Both the position numbers and the translations under genes were made by a program. A stretch of 64,000 nt of DNA from Prauserella isguenensis (GTDB lineage Bacteria; Actinomycetota; Actinomycetes; Mycobacteriales; Pseudonocardiaceae). Under the pieces are notes generated by a model. It was not told where the DNA came from. It did not search any database and was given only the letters and a program-made list of their open reading frames with translations. This document shows, piece by piece, positions 55,504-62,594 of the stretch (position 1 is its first letter; each line of letters begins with the position of its first letter). Location: contig NZ_JACHWU010000001.1 in NCBI RefSeq assembly GCF_014191605.1, positions 620,001-684,000 on the forward strand. Reading direction: 5' to 3'.

Positions 55504-55812
55504 TCACGCCTCCGAATGCAGCTCGGGGAGCGTGTCGAGGACCGCATCCTCCATCCGCCCGTAGCCGTCGGCCGCATCGCGCAGCAGTTCTCCCGCGACC
55601 GCGGTGCGCTTGTTCAGATCGTCGACGTGGTACTCCCACAACGTGGCGAGGCTTCCCGCCTTGCCCGCGGCCGCGAATCCGTCGTTGTCCTCGGCGTGGA
55701 CCGCTGCCGAGCCGCTGAACTCCGCGACCGCCTCACCGGCACCGTCTGCGAGCGAAACGAACGTATCGCCGGTGCTGACGAGCGTGTCGGGGTCGACGTC
55801 GTAACCGCTCAC
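55504..55812 (-). CDS. WXG100/EspC-like small protein
   Basis: 102-residue helical hairpin-type protein: VSGYDVDPDTLVSTGDTFVSLADGAGEAVAEF, then SLATLWEYHVDDLNKRTAVAGELLRDAADGYGRMEDAV. This fits the type VII secretion-associated partner proteins that lack a strict WXG. GTG 55812 is chosen because the longer frame is Arg/His-rich. It starts the operon with the hydrolase and lipoprotein. No ESX core genes (eccB, eccC, eccD, mycP) lie in the window, so any secretion would use machinery encoded elsewhere. Confidence 0.78.
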   Translation of the reverse strand: MSGYDVDPDTLVSTGDTFVSLADGAGEAVAEFSGSAAVHAEDNDGFAAAGKAGSLATLWEYHVDDLNKRTAVAGELLRDAADGYGRMEDAVLDTLPELHSEA

Positions 55813-55979
55813 CTCGGACCTTTCGCCGATGGGGTGGATCGAGGCGAAACGTACCGAACCGGACGTCGTCGCGTGACCGCTTTCCGTGAACACCCGGCCA
55901 CGACAAGATGAGCGGTGCGGTCGGTGACGGCGCTCGTGCCCCCAGGGCACCGTGGCGGGCGTTCAACGCCCCGGATGTT

Positions 55980-56104
55980 CCCTTCGCCTCTTTCCCTTCG
56001 CCTCTGGTCCCTTCGTCTCCGGTCCCTTCGCCTCTGGTCCCTTCGCATCGACTCGGGCGTCCGCAGGTCGCCGGCAGGGCCTACTCGTGGCCGGCAGGGC
56101 CTAC
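55980..56104. repeat. CCCTTCGCCTCTGGT tandem array and a 15-bp duplication
   Basis: About 4.7 copies of a 14-15 bp unit run from 55980 to 56050. A further pair, GCCGGCAGGGCCTAC at 56070-56084 and 56090-56104, follows. Both occupy the 328-base divergent gap (55813-56140) between the WXG-like and DUF6653 genes, so they may affect promoter spacing. Nothing else is evident in that gap. Confidence 0.8.
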
Positions 56105-56140
56105 ACTTCGGCGAACCCACCGCCAGGGCAGGAGGTTCCG

Positions 56141-56608
56141 ATGCCGAGATTCGACTCGCGCATCCCCGAGGCCGGTGAGTCCGCGGGCGACCGTTTCCGG
56201 CGGTGGGTGTTCGCGCGGCACGCGCATCCGGTGAGCGCGTGGTCGCGGTGGGCCACGACGCCGTTGCTGGTCCTGCCGCTGTGGTCACGCCGGTGGCGGC
56301 ACGCGGTTCCGATCGCGGCGTGGATGGCGGTCAACCCGGTCATGACGCCCCCGGTGCGCTCCGATCGGTCGTTCGCGACGCGCGCGATCCTCGGCGAGGA
56401 GCAGTGGCTGGCCGATCCGGCCCAGGACGCGCTTTCGGGCGCTCTCAACGTCGTCGGCTCCGCAGGTCTGGCCGTCGCGGCGCTGGGCGCGTGGACGAAA
56501 CGTCCGGTGCCGACGGCCGCCGGGCTCGCGTGGTCCATGACCGTGACCATGCTGAGCTGGCGCCGCTACGCCGAACTCCACGACCGGCGAGCCGGGCAGC
56601 ACGGCTGA
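56141..56608 (+). CDS. DUF6653-like membrane protein
   Basis: 155 residues with two or three hydrophobic segments (WATTPLLVLPLW, ALNVVGSAGLAVAALGAW, AAGLAWSMTVTMLSW). MPRFDSRIPEAGESAGDRFRRWVFARHAHPVSAWSRW and the ILGEEQWL segment match a small uncharacterised group I recall as DUF6653. ATG 56141 follows AGGAGG. It converges on the AhpD-like gene seven bases away. No function is known. Confidence 0.72.
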   Translation: MPRFDSRIPEAGESAGDRFRRWVFARHAHPVSAWSRWATTPLLVLPLWSRRWRHAVPIAAWMAVNPVMTPPVRSDRSFATRAILGEEQWLADPAQDALSGALNVVGSAGLAVAALGAWTKRPVPTAAGLAWSMTVTMLSWRRYAELHDRRAGQHG

Positions 56609-56615
56609 CGCCCGT

Positions 56616-57098
56616 TCAGTCCTGCGGCCCGTCCGCCGTTCCGCCTCGGGGGCGTACCGCATGCCTCGACATGAGGGATACACGGTTGAAGGCGTTGATG
56701 GTGATGGCCGCCCAGGTCACCAGCGAGACCTCGTCGTCGTTCAGGGTCGAGCGGACTCGCGCATAGGTGTGGTCGTCGGGCCGCTGCTGAGCGACCAGGG
56801 TCACCGCTTCGGTCAGTTCCAACGCAGCCTGCTCACGCGAGGTGAACAGGTCGGTGTCGCGCCAGCCGGGAAGCACGGCCAACCGCTGAGCGGTCTCACC
56901 CGCCTCCAAGGCGAGGTGGGTGTGCCGGTCCAGGCAGAAGGTGCACGCGTTGAGCTGAGAAGCCCGGACATTGACCAGTTCCAGCAGGATGATGTCCAGG
57001 CCGATCTCGCGGGCCCGGCTGCGGATCTCCGTCGCCGTCGCGGTCAGCGCCTTGAACACGGACGGGGTCTGCTTGTCGATGAATACCCTGTCGGACAT
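56616..57098 (-). CDS. AhpD-fold carboxymuconolactone decarboxylase-family protein
   Basis: 160 residues with the AhpD active site NACTFCLDRHTHLAL: Cys52, Cys55 and His59. Members reduce peroxides with thiol partners or act as small redox proteins. ATG 57098. It is 3 bases downstream of a GNAT gene and so probably forms a two-gene operon with it. A second, regulator-linked AhpD-like gene is at 59107. Confidence 0.88.
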   Translation of the reverse strand: MSDRVFIDKQTPSVFKALTATATEIRSRAREIGLDIILLELVNVRASQLNACTFCLDRHTHLALEAGETAQRLAVLPGWRDTDLFTSREQAALELTEAVTLVAQQRPDDHTYARVRSTLNDDEVSLVTWAAITINAFNRVSLMSRHAVRPRGGTADGPQD

Positions 57099-57101
57099 CG
57101 C

Positions 57102-57440
57102 TCACCCGGTCCGCTCGCGCACCGCGGCCAGCGCGTCGGTGGTGACCTTGTCGACAACGTCGTCGACCTCGTGGTGGCGTTCGAGGTACTTCTTCACGAA
57201 CGGGCACACCGGCACGATGCGCAGACCCGCATCGCGGGTATCGGCCAATGCCCGGCCGATCAGCGTGCTGCCCAGGCCCATTCCACCGAAGTTCTCACCG
57301 ATCTCCGTGTGGTAGAAGATTCGCTGCCCGCCGCGGTCGACGTATGCGGTGAACCCCGCCGACTGCTCGCCGACGCTGATCTCGTAACGGTCTCGTTCGC
57401 TGGCCTGGGCGACTTCCGCCGCAGCGGCATTGTCGGACAT
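57102..57440 (-). CDS. YjdJ-type GNAT-fold N-acetyltransferase
   Basis: 112-residue minimal GNAT protein. AGFTAYVDRGGQRIFYHTEI, then GMGLGSTLIGRALADTRDAGLRIVPVCPFVKKYLERH, match the short YjdJ/GTLF3B group with the acetyl-CoA-binding loop (GMGLGSTL). ATG 57440 follows AAGGGAAACC. First gene of the small operon with the AhpD-like gene; the tRNA-Ala terminator lies upstream. Acceptor substrate unknown. Confidence 0.88.
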   Translation of the reverse strand: MSDNAAAAEVAQASERDRYEISVGEQSAGFTAYVDRGGQRIFYHTEIGENFGGMGLGSTLIGRALADTRDAGLRIVPVCPFVKKYLERHHEVDDVVDKVTTDALAAVRERTG

Positions 57441-57548
57441 GGTTTCCCTTCGACGTGATGTCGTCCGGTCGGGTCGAAGGATACGGGCTCGGTGAAGGGG
57501 CTGTCCGAATGCTGGTCGGCCAGGCGCGACACGGACCACCGGTACGCG

Positions 57549-57586
57549 AAAAAGGGCTCGTGCACTCGATGAGCACGAGCCCTTTT
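57549..57586 (-). terminator. Intrinsic terminator of tRNA-Ala
   Basis: Arms GGGCTCGTGC (plus 57554-57563) and GCACGAGCCC (57573-57582) are perfect complements. On the minus strand the stem is followed by five T residues (A at 57549-57553). It lies 6 bases beyond the tRNA 3' end. Confidence 0.9.
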
Positions 57587-57592
57587 CGGCTG

Positions 57593-57665
57593 TGGAGCTG
57601 AGGGGAATCGAACCCCTGACCTCTGCCTTGCAAAAGCAGCGCTCTACCAATTGAGCTACAGCCCC
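57593..57665 (-). tRNA. tRNA-Ala (TGC)
   Basis: 73-nt cloverleaf, CCA not encoded. The acceptor GGGGCTG pairs with CAGCTCC (one G-T). D-arm GCTCAATTGGTAGAGC, anticodon loop TTTGCAA with TGC, T-arm AGGGGTTCGATTCCCCT. The companion tRNA-Ile usually found beside it is not in the window. Confidence 0.96.
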
Positions 57666-57701
57666 TGGGGCCGCGAACCGTACCGTTCGCGAACGCCGGT
57701 G

Positions 57702-57884
57702 TCAGTTCTGGCCGGCTCCGGTGCTCGCCGGAGTGCTGCCGTTGAGGGAAGCACCGTTGACGTGCGTGTCGACCGGAGCGGTGGCCTCGCGCCACAGGTC
57801 CGCCTCGGCCTTCGCGTCCTTGTTGCGCTTGATGACGAAGAATACGCCACCCGCGACCACGGCGAACGCCAACAGCTTCTTCAC
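57702..57884 (-). CDS. DLW-39 family protein
   Basis: 60-residue protein with one N-terminal membrane helix (MKKLLAFAVVAGGVFFVIKR) and the family motif KAEADLWREAT, followed by a disordered Asn/Ser/Thr/Gly tail. ATG 57884 follows GGAGG. Actinobacterial members sit next to the gyrA-tRNA-Ile/Ala region, so this gene is a marker of origin proximity. Function unknown. Confidence 0.9.
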   Translation of the reverse strand: MKKLLAFAVVAGGVFFVIKRNKDAKAEADLWREATAPVDTHVNGASLNGSTPASTGAGQN

Positions 57885-58052
57885 GGCCGAAGCCTCCCTC
57901 TGGCACGAACTGACCCTGCCGACCCGATGCTACTGCACCCCGAGACAGCCGGTTTACGCGGTCCGGCCGCGCGGGCACCCGACGGGTGGAGCGGCCACGG
58001 GGCGGCACCGTCCCGGCCGTGGACGTAGGCACGAGAGGCACAGGAGGTTCAC

Positions 58053-58289
58053 ATGAACCAGAGGGACGAACAGCAGGAAGGCCTCAAGGGTGCCGTCGAG
58101 GACATGAAGGGCCGCGTGAAGCAGGCCGCCGGCTCCTTGCTCGGCCACGACTCGATGCAGCAGGAAGGCAACGCGCAGCAGGAGAAGGCCGAGGCCCAGC
58201 GCGAGGTCGCCGAGAAGGAAGCGCAGGCCAAGGACGCCGAGCGCAAGGCGACGGAGTCGCAGGTCAGGGAACGCTCCCAGCAGGAGTGA
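58053..58289 (+). CDS. CsbD-like small hydrophilic stress protein
   Basis: 78 residues, almost entirely polar (Gln, Glu, Lys, Ala). MNQRDEQQEGLKGAVEDMKGRVKQAAGSLLGHDSMQQEG matches the CsbD/microaggregate-binding group, with a Glu/Lys helix after it. ATG 58053 follows GGAGG. Such proteins are induced by stress in other bacteria; the activity is not known. A 38-bp palindrome follows its stop. Confidence 0.85.
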   Translation: MNQRDEQQEGLKGAVEDMKGRVKQAAGSLLGHDSMQQEGNAQQEKAEAQREVAEKEAQAKDAERKATESQVRERSQQE

Positions 58290-58298
58290 CGCCATACG

Positions 58299-58336
58299 AG
58301 ATCGCGGATGGTTCCACGTGGAACCATCCGCGATCT
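58299..58336. promoter_or_regulatory. 38-bp perfect palindrome with parS-like centre
   Basis: Bases 58299-58317 are exactly reverse-complemented by 58318-58336, with no spacer. The central 14-mer GTTCCACGTGGAAC (58311-58324) differs from the bacterial parS core GTTTCACGTGAAAC at two symmetric positions. It can also act as a terminator for the CsbD-like gene that ends 10 bases before it. Confidence 0.7.
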
Positions 58337-58431
58337 TGTGCGCGCACCCCGGGCCGGCGCAAACGAGACGACCCTCGTAAGGCTGAGCGGGTATTCGACA
58401 TCTGACGAGCGCCTCTTGCGCAAGCAATTCC

Positions 58432-58446
58432 GGACATCTATTGTCC
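58432..58446. promoter_or_regulatory. Rrf2 autoregulatory operator candidate
   Basis: GGACATCTATTGTCC has 5-bp perfect arms. It overlaps a good promoter: TTGCGC (58416-58421), 17-base spacing, TATTGT (58439-58444). The predicted transcription start is within a few bases of GTG 58452, so the mRNA may be leaderless. A similar 15-mer lies before the AhpD-like gene at 59107. Confidence 0.6.
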
Positions 58447-58457
58447 AGGTTGTGCGG

Positions 58458-58928
58458 ATGAACGAGGGAGTCGAATGGGCGGTACACAGCTGCCTCAACC
58501 TGGCGTGGATAGGTGAACGCACCGTGCCCACGGCCAGGCTCGCGGCGTTCTACGAGCTGCCCGCGGCGTACCTCAACAAGCAGTTGCAGGCATTGGCTCG
58601 TGCCGACGTCCTCGCGTCCGTGTCAGGACCACGCGGGGGCTTCCGACTCGCGCGGCCACCCGAGAAGATCACGTTGATGGACGTCGTCGCCGCGATCGAC
58701 GGCGACGAACCGGCGTTCCGCTGCACCGAGATCCGCCAACGAGGCAGCGCGAGCGACCCCGCCACCTACAGCAAGCCGTGCGCCATCGACGCCGCGATGC
58801 GCAAGGCCGAACTCGCTTGGCGGCGCGAACTCGCCGGGCAGACGGTCGCCGACGTCATGGCAACCGTCGAACGCTCGAACCCCGGCGTACCCGACAAGGT
58901 GCGCCGCTGGTTCGACGACACCCGCTGA
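58458..58928 (+). CDS. Rrf2-family transcriptional regulator
   Basis: Winged-helix repressor of 156 residues: MNEGVEWAVHSCLNLAWIG, LPAAYLNKQLQALARADVLASVSGPRGGFRLAR recognition and wing, then MDVVAAIDGDEPAF. Cys residues occur at 12, in FRCTEIRQ and in KPCAIDAAM; the last two fit the sensor region where Rrf2 proteins hold iron-sulfur clusters or redox thiols, though the usual three-Cys spacing is not clear. GTG 58452 may be the real start of a leaderless mRNA. The next gene, with a matching operator, is its probable target. Confidence 0.9.
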   Translation: MNEGVEWAVHSCLNLAWIGERTVPTARLAAFYELPAAYLNKQLQALARADVLASVSGPRGGFRLARPPEKITLMDVVAAIDGDEPAFRCTEIRQRGSASDPATYSKPCAIDAAMRKAELAWRRELAGQTVADVMATVERSNPGVPDKVRRWFDDTR

Positions 58929-59076
58929 CACCACGAACCCACGACAGCGCGAGTCCCCGAACAGCCCACGTCCACAGCACCGCACCTCCACGGCACCACG
59001 CTCCACAGCGCCGCGCGTCCACAGCGCCGCGAAATCGACGACCCGGGCTGGTCACGCTGACTCACGCCACTATTCC

Positions 59077-59091
59077 GGATATTGAACGTCC
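59077..59091. promoter_or_regulatory. Second Rrf2 operator candidate
   Basis: GGATATTGAACGTCC matches GGACATCTATTGTCC (58432-58446) at the GGA and GTCC ends and in spacing. It is 15 bases before the AhpD-like start codon, just upstream of its AAAGGAG. Confidence 0.55.
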
Positions 59092-59106
59092 AGAAAAGGA
59101 GTACCG

Positions 59107-59565
59107 ATGCAGGGACGACTCGAGGGTCTGCAGTCCGCCGCCGCAGGCGGGTTCAAAGCCATGTACGCGATGGAGAAGTTCCTCGCCGACAGCGACGTGC
59201 CCCAGGGCTTGCTGCACCTGCTGAAGCTGCGCGTCAGCCAGATCAACGGCTGCGGCTTCTGCGTCGACATGCACGCCCGCGAGGCCGCCACCGACGGCGA
59301 GAGCACCGAACGCATCAACGGAGTGGCCGCGTTCCGCGAGATGCCTTACTTCACCGACGCCGAACGTGGCGCGCTGGAACTCGCCGAGGCGGCGACCCGG
59401 ATCGCCGACAACCCGCACGGTGTGCCCGACGACGTGTGGAACGCCGCCCGTGACCACTACGACGACTCACAGCTCGCCGCGCTGATCATGGCCGTCGCGG
59501 CGATCAACGCCTGGAACCGCATCAGCGTCACCAACCGCACCGTCGCGGGCACCTTCGCCCGCTAG
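59107..59565 (+). CDS. AhpD-fold carboxymuconolactone decarboxylase-family protein, Rrf2-linked
   Basis: 152 residues with active-site NGCGFCVDMHAREA: Cys49, Cys52 and His56, followed by the family helix GVAAFREMPYFTDAERGALELAEAAT. Predicted thiol-dependent peroxidase or redox partner in the cytosol. ATG 59107 follows AAAAGGAG. It lies 178 bases after the Rrf2 gene with a matching operator, so redox- or nitrosative-stress control by Rrf2 is likely. The two AhpD-like proteins of the window are distinct. Confidence 0.9.
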   Translation: MQGRLEGLQSAAAGGFKAMYAMEKFLADSDVPQGLLHLLKLRVSQINGCGFCVDMHAREAATDGESTERINGVAAFREMPYFTDAERGALELAEAATRIADNPHGVPDDVWNAARDHYDDSQLAALIMAVAAINAWNRISVTNRTVAGTFAR

Positions 59566-59594
59566 ACCATCCGCGGGGCTTCGCCTGTCGGCCG

Positions 59595-60005
59595 TCAGTC
59601 GTCGACTCCGCCGTCGAGCCAGATGCACGGGGACGACGCGCCGAGCGACAGATCACCCTCGATGCTCTGGGTGACCGACATGCGGAACGCGTCGCCGCTG
59701 TGCTGCACGGACACGAACCGGTCGGCGGCGTCGCGATGGTCGGCGAGCACGCGGAAGTCGTGGGATGTCCAGTGCTCGACGAGCGCGTCGACGACCTCGG
59801 CGTTCCGGTCGCCGGGAAGGTCGTCGAGCCAGTACGTCTTGCCGACCTCGTAACGACCGCGCGGCCCGCGATCCTTCGGGTCGCCGCATTCGAGCGCGTC
59901 GTCGCGCTGCAGCGTCAGCGTGGGCTGCACGGGCAGCGCGGCGACGGCGCGGTCGATGTGTTCCTGCGCCCGCGTGCGAGCCTCGTCGTGGGTCAACGTC
60001 CGCAT
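59595..60005 (-). CDS. Paralogue of the 53315-53902 lipoprotein, lacking a signal peptide (copy B)
   Basis: 136 residues that align throughout with the globular part of the copy A lipoprotein: EARTRAQEHIDRAVAALPVQ, LQRDDALECGDPKDRGPRGR, FRVLADHRDAADRFVSVQHS, SLGASSPCIWLDG. The protein starts at ATG 60005 directly before this domain; no signal peptide or lipobox is encoded upstream, so it should stay in the cytosol. It follows the copy B hydrolase by 40 bases. Confidence 0.8.
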   Translation of the reverse strand: MRTLTHDEARTRAQEHIDRAVAALPVQPTLTLQRDDALECGDPKDRGPRGRYEVGKTYWLDDLPGDRNAEVVDALVEHWTSHDFRVLADHRDAADRFVSVQHSGDAFRMSVTQSIEGDLSLGASSPCIWLDGGVDD

Positions 60006-60045
60006 GGCCTGTGCCCCTTCTCCGGCCGTGGGGCGGCGCCGTGCG

Positions 60046-61107
60046 TCACAACGGCCCCCTGCCCAGGATGATCGCCGCGAAGTTGCGCAGCGAATCGGAA
60101 TCCTTGTTCCAGTACTGCGAATGCGCCTCTGCGGACAGGCCCGCGGTGAACCACTCGCCGTCGGCTCCGGGGTCGGATTCGAACACGGTCGCGCCGAACT
60201 CGTCGTCGACCGGCTGCGGCCCGTGGACGAAATCGGGCGTCAAGCGGATGACGTCGTTCTCGGCCGTGGTGGCGAAGACGCGGCATTTCGCCGGGAGCTG
60301 CAACTGGGAGACGTGGTCCACCCCGACCCCCGGACTGCCGACGAACACGACCGCGTCGACGTCGAGCAGCGCCTCGGACGCGGCGTGGCCGACCACGGTG
60401 GAACCGTAGCTGTAGCCGATGACGGAGTTGTAGGAACGCTCCCCCTCGCGGGTAACCCGTAGACCGTCCTGAAAGGACAGCAGCAGCTCGCCGCCGACGA
60501 CGGCTCGGTCGTCGCTCGCCGATTCGAGCAGGCCCTGCGGCGCGTCGTAACCGAGCCACGTGATCGTCGAGGTGGTGCTGCGACGCGACAGCTGATTGAC
60601 GCGGTCGACGATCGCGTCGGTCTGGTCGAGCTCGCCGCGCACGGTTGTGAGGTTCGTCCCGGTGCCCTGCACGTTCGTCACGACGTGGTCCGCCGTGTCG
60701 GGATTGCCCGTCGCAATGATCGCGCGGCCCCTCCCCTCGAGGGAGAACCCGAGGAGATACGCCCGGGGTCGCGTGCGGGTCGCTTCACCGTCGATGTACC
60801 GCGTGATCGCGTCCATGGCCCGCACTACGGCGTCACGATCGTCGGAACCGTCGTCGGAGTCCTGCTGTTCGGCGGTGATCGCGGCGTACTCGGCGTCGAA
60901 GCACAGCCGGTTGGCGCGATCGCGGTCGACGACGGGAACCCCGTCGAGCCCACCGATCTCGGCCGGATGGCCGGTGATCGCGGCGTCGCGTTCGTCAGCC
61001 GACAAACCCCGCCACCAGTGGGCGACCTCGCCGGGGGACCCGTCCGCGGGGATTCCGTCGACCGGATCGGCCCTGCCACCCGACTCGACCGCCACTGCCG
61101 CCTCCAC
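60046..61107 (-). CDS. DUF1023 alpha/beta hydrolase, N-terminally shortened (copy B)
   Basis: 353 residues, paralogous to residues about 180-531 of the copy A hydrolase: PGEVAHWWRGLSADERDAAI, IIATGNPDTADHVVTNVQGTG, nucleophile Ser233 in GYSYGSTVVG (His replaced by Tyr next to the nucleophile loop), AENDVIRLTPDF. The WXG-like N-terminal domain is absent and an in-frame stop occurs about 20 codons before GTG 61107. No small WXG100-like partner precedes it. It may be a cytosolic derivative or a decaying copy. Confidence 0.8.
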   Translation of the reverse strand: MEAAVAVESGGRADPVDGIPADGSPGEVAHWWRGLSADERDAAITGHPAEIGGLDGVPVVDRDRANRLCFDAEYAAITAEQQDSDDGSDDRDAVVRAMDAITRYIDGEATRTRPRAYLLGFSLEGRGRAIIATGNPDTADHVVTNVQGTGTNLTTVRGELDQTDAIVDRVNQLSRRSTTSTITWLGYDAPQGLLESASDDRAVVGGELLLSFQDGLRVTREGERSYNSVIGYSYGSTVVGHAASEALLDVDAVVFVGSPGVGVDHVSQLQLPAKCRVFATTAENDVIRLTPDFVHGPQPVDDEFGATVFESDPGADGEWFTAGLSAEAHSQYWNKDSDSLRNFAAIILGRGPL

Positions 61108-61219
61108 GATTCCCGCCGCCCGCCCGACAACGCCCTCGGCAGCGTAACGCCCCGCCGGCCGTCACCACGCCTCCGTTCGCGGGGAATTCACCGCTCCCTC
61201 GCACCGCCCAACCCGCGGT

Positions 61220-62053
61220 TCACACCGCCTTCCAGTGACGCTCCAGTGCGTCGACGAACGGGTCGGCGAACTCGTCCGGGAAGAACAGCCGCCCCTCGGG
61301 TATTTCGACGATCTCGGTCGCGCCGGGGATCAGTCGCTGCAGCCAGTGCGCCCACTCGAGGCCGAAGAAGACGTCGGCGGTGCCCCACACGAGCAGCGTC
61401 GGCACCTCGCACGCTTCGAGCTGTGGCCGGACACGGCCGAGTAGCTGCGGCGTCATCGACCGCAGCAGCCGCTCCATGAACCGCACCGCATCGCGGCTGG
61501 TGACGATCGGCGTCAGGTAGTCCACGACGACGTCGTCCGGCAGTCGCGCGGGATTCCGGTAGCCGACCCCGAGGATCCGCTTGGCCAGCGCGGGCCGTCG
61601 CATCACCGGTCGGGCCACGCGGAACAATCCCAGTCGCGACGCCCACGCCACGGGTGCGAACGCGCGTGGAGGCGTGTTGCCCTCGGTGTCGCAATTGGTC
61701 AGCACCCACGATGCGAACCGGTCCTCGTGGCGTGCCATCACGATCTGGCACACGGCGCCGCCGGTGTCGTTGCCGACGAGATGCACCTCGCGCAGGTCCA
61801 GCTCCGTCAACACCGTGCCCACGGCGTCGGCCATCCCCCACAGTGACGCCTCGCCGGTCGGCGGCGTGTGACCGTGTCCCGGCAGATCCACCACGATGCA
61901 CCGGCGGTGGCCGCGCAGCCGCTGCACGACGTTCCGCCACAGGCGTCCGTTGGTGAAAACGCCGTGCACGAACAACGTCACGGGACCCTGTCCCACGTCG
62001 ACGTAACTGATGCCCGCGACCTCACGGCGGTAGGCGGCGAGTTCATCGGTCAT
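61220..62053 (-). CDS. Alpha/beta hydrolase with Asp nucleophile (epoxide hydrolase/haloalkane dehalogenase-like)
   Basis: 277 residues. The oxyanion segment is HGVFTNGRLW (30-39), the nucleophile elbow GNDTGG gives Asp96 instead of Ser, and a WGTADVFFGLEWAHWL acid segment follows the cap domain. The final catalytic His expected near the C-terminus is not obvious (EGRLFFPDEFADPF has no His), so activity is uncertain. ATG 62053 follows AAGGAG and overlaps the upstream gene by 11 bases. Confidence 0.82.
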   Translation of the reverse strand: MTDELAAYRREVAGISYVDVGQGPVTLFVHGVFTNGRLWRNVVQRLRGHRRCIVVDLPGHGHTPPTGEASLWGMADAVGTVLTELDLREVHLVGNDTGGAVCQIVMARHEDRFASWVLTNCDTEGNTPPRAFAPVAWASRLGLFRVARPVMRRPALAKRILGVGYRNPARLPDDVVVDYLTPIVTSRDAVRFMERLLRSMTPQLLGRVRPQLEACEVPTLLVWGTADVFFGLEWAHWLQRLIPGATEIVEIPEGRLFFPDEFADPFVDALERHWKAV

Positions 62054-62507
62054 CGGAGGCTCCTTCCGTCTCGGTGGCGCTGAGATCGGACAGCACTCCC
62101 GCGACCCCCAGCACCGCGTAGGCACCGGTCGCGGCGGTCAGGCCGACAGCGGCACCGCGGCGAACATCGCCGCGGACGATGTGGGCGAATCCATCGGCCG
62201 TGTCACACAGGTCCACGAGCAGTCCCAGTCGGCGCCACCGACGTCGAGCCGAGCCGTCGGACAGCAGGTATCCCCAGCCCAGCGCGAGTGCCCGCGAGCC
62301 GAATACCCTGATCAGATACATCAGCTCCGGGGTCGCGTCGACTCCGGCGACACGCGTGTTCACCCTCGGTGTCACCAGGGACAGCGTTCCCCAGGCCATC
62401 CGTCCCACTGCGGCGACTCGGAACGCGGTATGGAGCACGTCGATACGGTGCGACGCGTCCCGTATCGGTGTGACGCGTGCTGGTGCGGTGTGTGGCGATG
62501 CCGTCAT
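62043..62507 (-). CDS. Small membrane-associated hypothetical protein
   Basis: 154 residues with two or three moderately hydrophobic segments (AAVGRMAWGTLSLV, LIRVFGSRALALGWGYLL, AAVGLTAATGAYAVLGVAGVL). I do not recognise it with certainty; its layout resembles small DUF4267-like proteins. Start ambiguous: ATG 62507 or GTG 62525, neither with a clear ribosome site. It forms an operon with the hydrolase and is divergent from the XRE regulator across a palindrome, so it is probably regulated by it. Confidence 0.68.
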   Translation of the reverse strand: MTASPHTAPARVTPIRDASHRIDVLHTAFRVAAVGRMAWGTLSLVTPRVNTRVAGVDATPELMYLIRVFGSRALALGWGYLLSDGSARRRWRRLGLLVDLCDTADGFAHIVRGDVRRGAAVGLTAATGAYAVLGVAGVLSDLSATETEGASDDR

Positions 62508-62541
62508 GCCGACCGACAGTGGCACCCGGGCAGCGGCACGT

Positions 62542-62562
62542 CGATTACCCCTTCGGTAATCG
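62542..62562. promoter_or_regulatory. Palindrome CGATTACC-N5-GGTAATCG between divergent genes
   Basis: Eight-base perfect arms (62542-62549 and 62555-62562) with a 5-base spacer lie 32 bases before the XRE ATG and 34 bases before the opposite gene. It is AT-richer than its surroundings. This is a good candidate operator for the XRE regulator. Confidence 0.65.
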
Positions 62563-62594
62563 CCCCGCGCACCGGCGCGGTCTACCGTCGCCGT

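Noticed and set aside
58299-58336. Plain Rho-independent terminator only
   Set aside because: No T tract beyond TT follows and the palindrome has no loop, so a simple intrinsic terminator does not explain it fully; kept as a regulatory or parS-like site.
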